Shown: positions 59,519 through 64,000 of the stretch, in pieces
How positions within the stretch are numbered: the first letter of the stretch is position 1
How the letters are laid out: the number at the start of each line of letters is the position of its first letter
NCBI GenBank assembly: GCA_034509735.1
Contig: JACGWO010000006.1
Coordinates: forward strand, 7,269,001 to 7,333,000
Direction of reading: 5' to 3'
DNA: 64,000 bases
Source of the DNA: Sesamum alatum
Lineage: Eukaryota > Streptophyta > Magnoliopsida > Lamiales > Pedaliaceae
The notes under the pieces: model-generated
Told to the model about the DNA's origin: nothing
What the model saw: the letters and a program-made list of their open reading frames with translations, nothing else
Database searches by the model: none
Made by a program: the position numbers and the translations under genes

Positions 59519-59822
59519 TACTACAAGACGATACATTTATTATGAAAAAATAATTTTAATAAACGTATAAATTATCACAAAATAATAATATAATTATACA
59601 AGCAATTGATTTTATATTAAAGACCATAAAAACTGACACAATCCAATTAGACCGTAAAGTGCGGTTTTAATGATTGTTGGGTTGGCTTTGGGTTAAACTT
59701 TCTAAAAGCCTCAATCATTGAGTTGAGTCGAAAAATTACCTAAATTGGTCCAACCCACACCGCGTACACTTCAAACTTTTGTTACAATTATTTTTTCATA
59801 ATAAATGTATTTTCTTGTAGTG
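59519..59822. mobile_element. Small CACTA-type MITE
   Basis: Terminal repeats of about 35 bp start TACTACAAGACGATACATTT and, read from the right, CACTACAAGAAAATACATTT; both continue ATTATGAAAAAATAATT. Length is about 304 bp, non-coding. It is nested within the CACTA-like element 59189-63745. Confidence 0.65.
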
Positions 59823-60080
59823 ATAATTAGCAAAAACATAAAGAAACACTGGGGGAAATATGATTTTCTGTTACGGTTAATTACTATGGTAAAAGAAAAT
59901 CGTGGAGAATACAAATTAACCATGGTTGCAATGGTCATTAGTCGTTATTTTTGCAAGTTGGGCCAAAATATTATCCATGTCTAAAAGACTAAAACCATGG
60001 TTAAAAACCACGGCAGATATCGATTAATCGTAGTAAAAATTTAAATTTTCGCATTGATTTTGTTTGATTGTGGTTAATAA

Positions 60081-60231
60081 GGGATAATTTCACTTTTGGT
60101 ACCCCAGGTATGGTCTTATTTCACCTCTGGTACCCCCTGGTTCCATGTCATCAATATTGATACCCGAAGTTTCCTTTTTTCATCAACCTGAGTACCTGCC
60201 GTTAGTCGACCGTTAGAGTTAACGGTCAAAG
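60081..60231. repeat. MULE left terminal inverted repeat
   Basis: 151 bp, from GGGATAATTTCAC to TAACGGTCAAAG, pairing with 63518-63668 at about 145 of 151 positions by eye. Immediately inside, GTCACGCGTGAGTCACGTGA is a compact cluster of CACG-core motifs that could serve as promoter elements. Confidence 0.9.
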
Positions 60232-60486
60232 TCACGCGTGAGTCACGTGATTATGGCAGGGGTTGTTGTCTCCCCAACTCATTTCACCTATTTGCTGAGA
60301 AAAAAACGAGCGTGAGTGTTCTCTCTATGAAAAAACCCTAGATCCCCAAATTTGAACCCCTAATTTTAATACATTTCTCCCCAAATCCCCTCACAAAACT
60401 CTCTTTTCTACCGTTTAAGTACTGAATCAACCACAAACAACCGATTATTTTTGGAGTTTGGCGAAGTCGACGGTGAATCGAAGGGC

Positions 60487-62330
60487 ATGGCGAGGAGAAG
60501 ACAACCGGAGTCGATCGATGTCCCTCAATACGGTATGTTTTCAGTCTAATGGATACGAACTGGGTTTCAAAAATTAGGATATGAAATGGGTTTCAGAAAT
60601 TTATGAGGAAATGAAATGGGTTTCTGAAATTAGGGTTTATACAATTTAATTTTGGGGCTTTTTCGAAACTTATGGCTTCTGATGAAATTTGTATGCAATT
60701 TGTATTTCTGATGAAATTTGTATGAAATTATGCTGGAATTTGTATTTGCTGGAATCTTGTAGTATGTATTTTGTTGAATTGCTGAAATTCTGTTTTTTCT
60801 TTTCTTTTTTTTGGTTGTTCTTATGTAGATCCACAGCATGAAGCTACAATGATTAGCATAAAAATTTACCATGGGGGTATAATGAACACTGAACCACTCA
60901 GGCACTATATAGGGGGACAAGTTGATTTTTTTTTATTATGTGGATTTGGAAATATTTGGGTTAATTGAGATGAATGAGTTTGTTGAAGAATTGGGATATG
61001 ATAAACAAAAGGTTAGATTATGGCATCAATTTGGGCACAGCCTATATTTGGGCAGTGTTTGTCTTGAGACAGACACTGATGTATATGGGATAATCAACCA
61101 CCTACAGAAGAGTAGGGTAGTTGAAATTTATTTGGAACATTGATGAACCTGAGATTGACCTATCTTTCCTTGATAATATCAATCTTTCTGATCCTGATCC
61201 CATTCCCAGCCAGTCTAGTGAGTCAGAATGTGATGATTTTGAGGATAGTGATTATGACATGGATGAGGATGACAGGTTGTTTGAGAAGTGGGTAGATCAT
61301 GATGTAGAATTTGATGGTGAGGTGGGGCAGGGTAATTTTGTTGATAACCAAATGTTAAGTGAGGAGATGCAGAATATGATAGAAGGAGAGCACAATGAAG
61401 GAGGGGCAAACAGTGATGATTTTCAGAGTGTGCATGGGTCCGATGAAGATATAGGGACCAAATTTCCCAAATATAATACCAGAACAGAAAATAAAAACCC
61501 TGATTTGAGCCTTGGCCTTGTTTTCAATTCCAAAAAAGAAGCCAAATTTGTTATTGAATCTCATTGTCTTAGGAGGGGGATGATGTATAAGTTTGACAGG
61601 AATGATCATAGGAGATTGAGAGCAAGATGTAAAAAAGAGAGATGTGAATGGTATGTGTATGTATCACCTATGCAAGGGGATAAGTCATGGCAGGTGAAGG
61701 GGTATAATCCAACCCATAGTAAATGTAGTTGGAACTACCACAATAGCAATATTAAATCTGGGTGGCTTGGGAAGACATTTGTGAACAAGTTCAAAGATAA
61801 TCCTAAATTGGGCACTAATGAGTTTAGGAGTGAAATCTGTAGCACTTTGTAGTGCAATGTTTCTAAACAACAAGCTTACAGGGCCAAACAAAAAGCTGTT
61901 GAGATCTTGCAGGGTAGTTTGAAAGAACAGTTTAGTACAACCAGGGATTATTGCTTGGAATTAATCAGAAGCAACCCTGGATCCACTGTTGTCCTCAAAT
62001 TGACTGATAATGAAGAGTTACAGCCCACTTTTAACAAGCTGTATGTTTGTTTTGATGCCTGCAAACAGGGGTTTAAACATTGCAGAAGAGTGATAGGGGT
62101 AGATGGGTGTTTTTTAAAGGGCCCTCAAGGAGGGCAATTGTTAACTGTTGTGGGGGTTGATCCTAATAATGCAATGTATCCAATTGCATATGCTATAGTA
62201 GAGAATGAAAATAAGGAGTCTTGGATGTGGTTTTTTATCTCTACTAAAGTGTGATTTAGAGCTTGATGAAGAATATGCATGGACTTTTATGAGGGATAAA
62301 CAAAAAGGTCTAATCTCAACCCCCTAGTAC
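60487..62330 (+). pseudogene. MULE transposase (MURA-type), frameshifted and internally deleted
   Basis: Exon 1 (60487-60532, MARRRQPESIDVPQ) splices to 60829. The next segment encodes a PB1-like domain (ISIKIYHGG, FVEELGYDKQKVRLWHQ) with a frameshift in a run of nine T at about 60930 and another near 61120. An acidic linker follows, then the MuDR DNA-binding region (SKKEAKFVIESHCLRRG, CKKERCEWYVYVS) and an in-frame TAG at 61850. Then the MULE catalytic domain begins with CRRVIGVDGCFLKGPQGGQL (first catalytic Asp) and AYAIVENENKESWMWF. A further shift in a T run (about 62235) leads to FMRDKQKGLIS at about 62315. The remaining catalytic residues and SWIM finger are deleted. Confidence 0.88.
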
Positions 62331-62753
62331 CCAAGAGAGCAACCAATCTACACAGCCTGCAACACTTGAAAGAAGGAAAAAACTGTCTGTAAGTTAAACA
62401 TCTCCTTATTTCACTTATTATTTACACGCCTTCTTTTAACGTACCTTGGATTTCTTTTATTTTAGGTAAAAAGGGTTGGAAGGAAAAATGTGGGATTAAA
62501 GCTAAGTGGCAGTTCACACAATATTTCATCTGTTAATGTAAGTTTGATTTTCAGTTTCAATGTTCATTATTTGTTTCAGTTTTCAGATTTCAGTTTCATT
62601 GTCTTATGTTGGTTGCAATTTCATAGGTTACACAATGTTCAAGAATCAATACTCCAGTTATTGTGAGAGGAGGAATGAACTTTATCACCGTGCCAAATTT
62701 AAGAGCAGCCCTTGGTGCTCAACAAAAGGAAAATGGACAATCCAGTTGTGATA
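62330..62753 (+). pseudogene. C-terminal tail of the deleted MULE transposase
   Basis: After the internal deletion, short open stretches resemble the low-complexity C-terminus seen after the SWIM domain of plant MULE transposases: a basic VKRVGRKNVGLKLSGSS segment beginning near 62466 after a possible intron, then NFITVPNLRAALGAQQKE and a stop near 62752. Assignment rests on position and style only. Confidence 0.4.
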
Positions 62754-62860
62754 AATGAAGTGTTTGCAAGTGTAGTGTTGTTTATTTAGAAGACCGTTAG
62801 TATTTAAGACTATTGTAAGACACTTTATTTGTGTTATGTTATTGAATTCCATTTCATGAT

Positions 62861-63390
62861 TTAGGCCAAAATGCCATACATAACATAACAAACAAGAAGA
62901 CAAGTGCATATAGCAAGACATTTGTTTTTCTTTCTCAAATTATGAACTTCATTTTCAAGCACTTTTTCTTTGCTTTTGCACTTCTTCAATTCAACTTCCA
63001 AGCTTTCGTCCTTGGCCTTGTTCTCATTTATTTCGTCTTCAAGATGGTTGATTTTTCTCAACAAATCAGGAATGATTTGCTTCGATCTTGGACACATTTC
63101 CGGATCAAACCATCTAAAAACTCCACAATATTCCCTTTTCTGTGACCGAAAAAATAAAAACAAGAATTAATGGTATATAATAAAAAAAAAACAAAATAAA
63201 TAAGAATTAAATATACATTTACCCCGTAATTAGGACATGCCCAAAACCTTCTTCCCGAATTTATTTTGGTCCAAGAAGTCTTCAATGGTAGCTCAATTCC
63301 ACACTCACAATACATTTTTTCCACACAAATGTTCTCATTAGACGAACCCATACTCGTATTTGAGTAAGATTGAAATTGATTTTTCCTCAT
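62861..63390 (-). CDS. GRF-type zinc-finger, coiled-coil, membrane-anchored protein carried by the MULE
   Basis: Two exons, 63390-63223 and 63139-62861, with GT-AG borders (GGG|GTAAAT and CACAG|AAAAGG) and phase 0, encode an uninterrupted 148-residue protein. Residues ~28-72 form a GRF zinc finger: CECGIELPLKTSWTKINSG, RRFWACPNYG, then the exon join, YCGVFRWFDPEMC. Residues ~80-125 are a Lys/Glu-rich heptad-like coiled coil. Residues ~129-147 (CLAICTCLLVCYVMYGILA) are hydrophobic and likely a membrane anchor. GRF fingers bind single-stranded nucleic acid in some eukaryotic proteins. Plant genomes hold many short GRF/coiled-coil/TM proteins of unknown role. It is convergent with the transposase inside the same terminal repeats. 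An alternative start is Met14. Confidence 0.8.
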
Positions 63391-63517
63391 ATCTCTCGTT
63401 TTTTTCCCAAAATATTCTCAATTTTACTTTTTCAATTCTAATTTTTGTGGTGTAGTAAATGGTAGCCAAACATGTCCTTAAATAGGCAAAAAATTGCCCA
63501 TTTTCCCGCCAAAATGC

Positions 63518-63668
63518 CTTTGACCGTTAACTCTGACGGTCAACTAACGGCAGGTACTCAGGTCGATGAAAAAAGGAAACTTCGGGTATCAACATTGATG
63601 ACATGGAAACAGGGGGTACCAGAGGTGAAATAAGGCCATACCTGGGGTACCAAAAGTGAAATTATCCC
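63518..63668. repeat. MULE right terminal inverted repeat
   Basis: Reverse complement of the left terminal repeat, ending GTGAAATTATCCC. It also lies upstream of the minus-strand GRF gene (start 63390) and so may provide its promoter, as terminal repeats do for both genes of maize MuDR. Confidence 0.9.
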
Positions 63669-63670
63669 TG

Positions 63671-64000
63671 GTTAATAATATTGATTCACCATAATTTTAA
63701 GCCGTGGTCATTTATAGGGTAACAAAAAATCTATTTTTTGTAGTGATATGAGATATCAATTACAATTTGTTAGAAAAACACTTAACATGGTTATATATTT
63801 ATTATAAAAGAATACAAATAAATATAAAAAACTTACTAATTTGTTTATCAATAAGATTGTGAAAAGTCCTTATTTCGAATTAAATATTTCAGAAACTATA
63901 TAACAATAATATATAAAGATTAAACAAATATTATTTGAAATAAAATAAGATGATTATGATAGCAGATCGTAACAAAGTGCTGATGTCATCTATTTCAAGT
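63671..64000 (-). repeat. Right arm of the large inverted repeat, cut by the window end
   Basis: This is the reverse complement of 58931-59271. Similarity still holds at the last bases of the window (ATCTATTTCA at 63988-63997), so the arm may continue outside. It contains TTTTTTGTAGTG ending at 63745, the mirror of CACTAACAAAAAATAGG at 59189. Confidence 0.8.

Larger units (their letters stand above)
60081..63668 (+). mobile_element. Mutator-like element with transposase and convergent GRF gene
   Basis: The terminal inverted repeats are 151 bp (60081-60231 and 63518-63668). They differ at only about six positions by eye and start GGGATAATTTCACTTTTGG. A perfect 10-bp target duplication TGGTTAATAA lies at 60071-60080 and 63669-63678. 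Inside, a plus-strand MURA-type transposase gene (broken and internally deleted) faces a minus-strand gene for a GRF zinc-finger protein. Near-identical ends and exact duplication point to recent movement, perhaps supplied by another copy's transposase. Confidence 0.92.
59189..63745. mobile_element. CACTA-like non-autonomous element, interrupted by a MULE
   Basis: The ends are CACTAACAAAAAATAGG (59189) and CTATTTTTTGTAGTG (to 63745), matching CACTA termini. Inside are repeated ACCATGGT/TTAACCATAG-type motifs in both orientations, like subterminal repeats. Removing the 3.6-kb MULE leaves under 1 kb of element. No clear 3-bp target duplication is visible, and homology between the two sides continues outwards past both ends, which is unusual for a simple insertion. 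Confidence 0.5.

Noticed and set aside
61215..61891. Minus-strand ORFs of 64-84 codons
   Set aside because: Antisense to the MULE transposase coding sequence.

Overview
This window is plant nuclear DNA, almost certainly eudicot. Three spliced single-copy-type plant genes (ZFWD, FTA, REV3) have GT-AG introns in AT-rich sequence. They lie among nested plant transposon families (Ty3/gypsy, Ty1/copia, CACTA, hAT, Mutator-like, Harbinger MITE) and three plant tRNA-Ala genes. I cannot name the species. All coordinates and identities below were read by eye, without database searches.

Layout. 1-2877 is the decayed, truncated body of a minus-strand gypsy element with an extra RNase H. It is joined to 2878-7834, the remains of a CACTA element: two broken ORFs, two large tandem-repeat blocks and TTGCAACG-type subterminal repeats. 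A tRNA-Ala(CGC) follows at 7993. 8.1-16.4 kb is intergenic and holds foldback/MULE-like MITEs and a 3.8-kb hAT element (10677-14522) with exact 8-bp target duplications and a frameshifted transposase. A ZFWD gene (CCCH zinc finger plus WD40) occupies 16424-19780 on the minus strand. A complete but dead copia retrotransposon with two LTRs and a TATAT target duplication lies at 20421-26467. A second tRNA-Ala(CGC) is at 27821.

The alpha subunit gene of protein farnesyltransferase/geranylgeranyltransferase I (five exons, plus strand, 28126-35742) runs convergently towards REV3, the catalytic subunit of DNA polymerase zeta (15 coding exons, minus strand, 57034-38227). A tRNA-Ala(TGC) lies between them. 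I could place every REV3 exon with consistent splice phase, but the apparent ATG is one base out of frame with the rest of the gene. Two Mutator-like elements sit in REV3 introns.

Upstream of REV3, 57.6-64 kb is a nest of DNA transposons. It contains a MULE with a GC-rich interior that may be a Pack-MULE, and a 3.6-kb MULE with a perfect 10-bp target duplication. The second MULE carries a broken transposase and, in convergent orientation, an intact two-exon gene for a GRF-type zinc-finger, coiled-coil, membrane-anchored protein. All of this lies inside a large inverted repeat that runs out of the window.

The host genes are unrelated housekeeping functions: RNA-binding or scaffold protein, protein prenylation and translesion DNA synthesis. 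They are not a pathway. The most unusual features are the GRF cargo gene and long inverted repeat at 58.9-64 kb, the three consecutive perfect hairpins inside the hAT element, the tRNA-Ala pair that differs only at the wobble base, and the frame break at the REV3 start.
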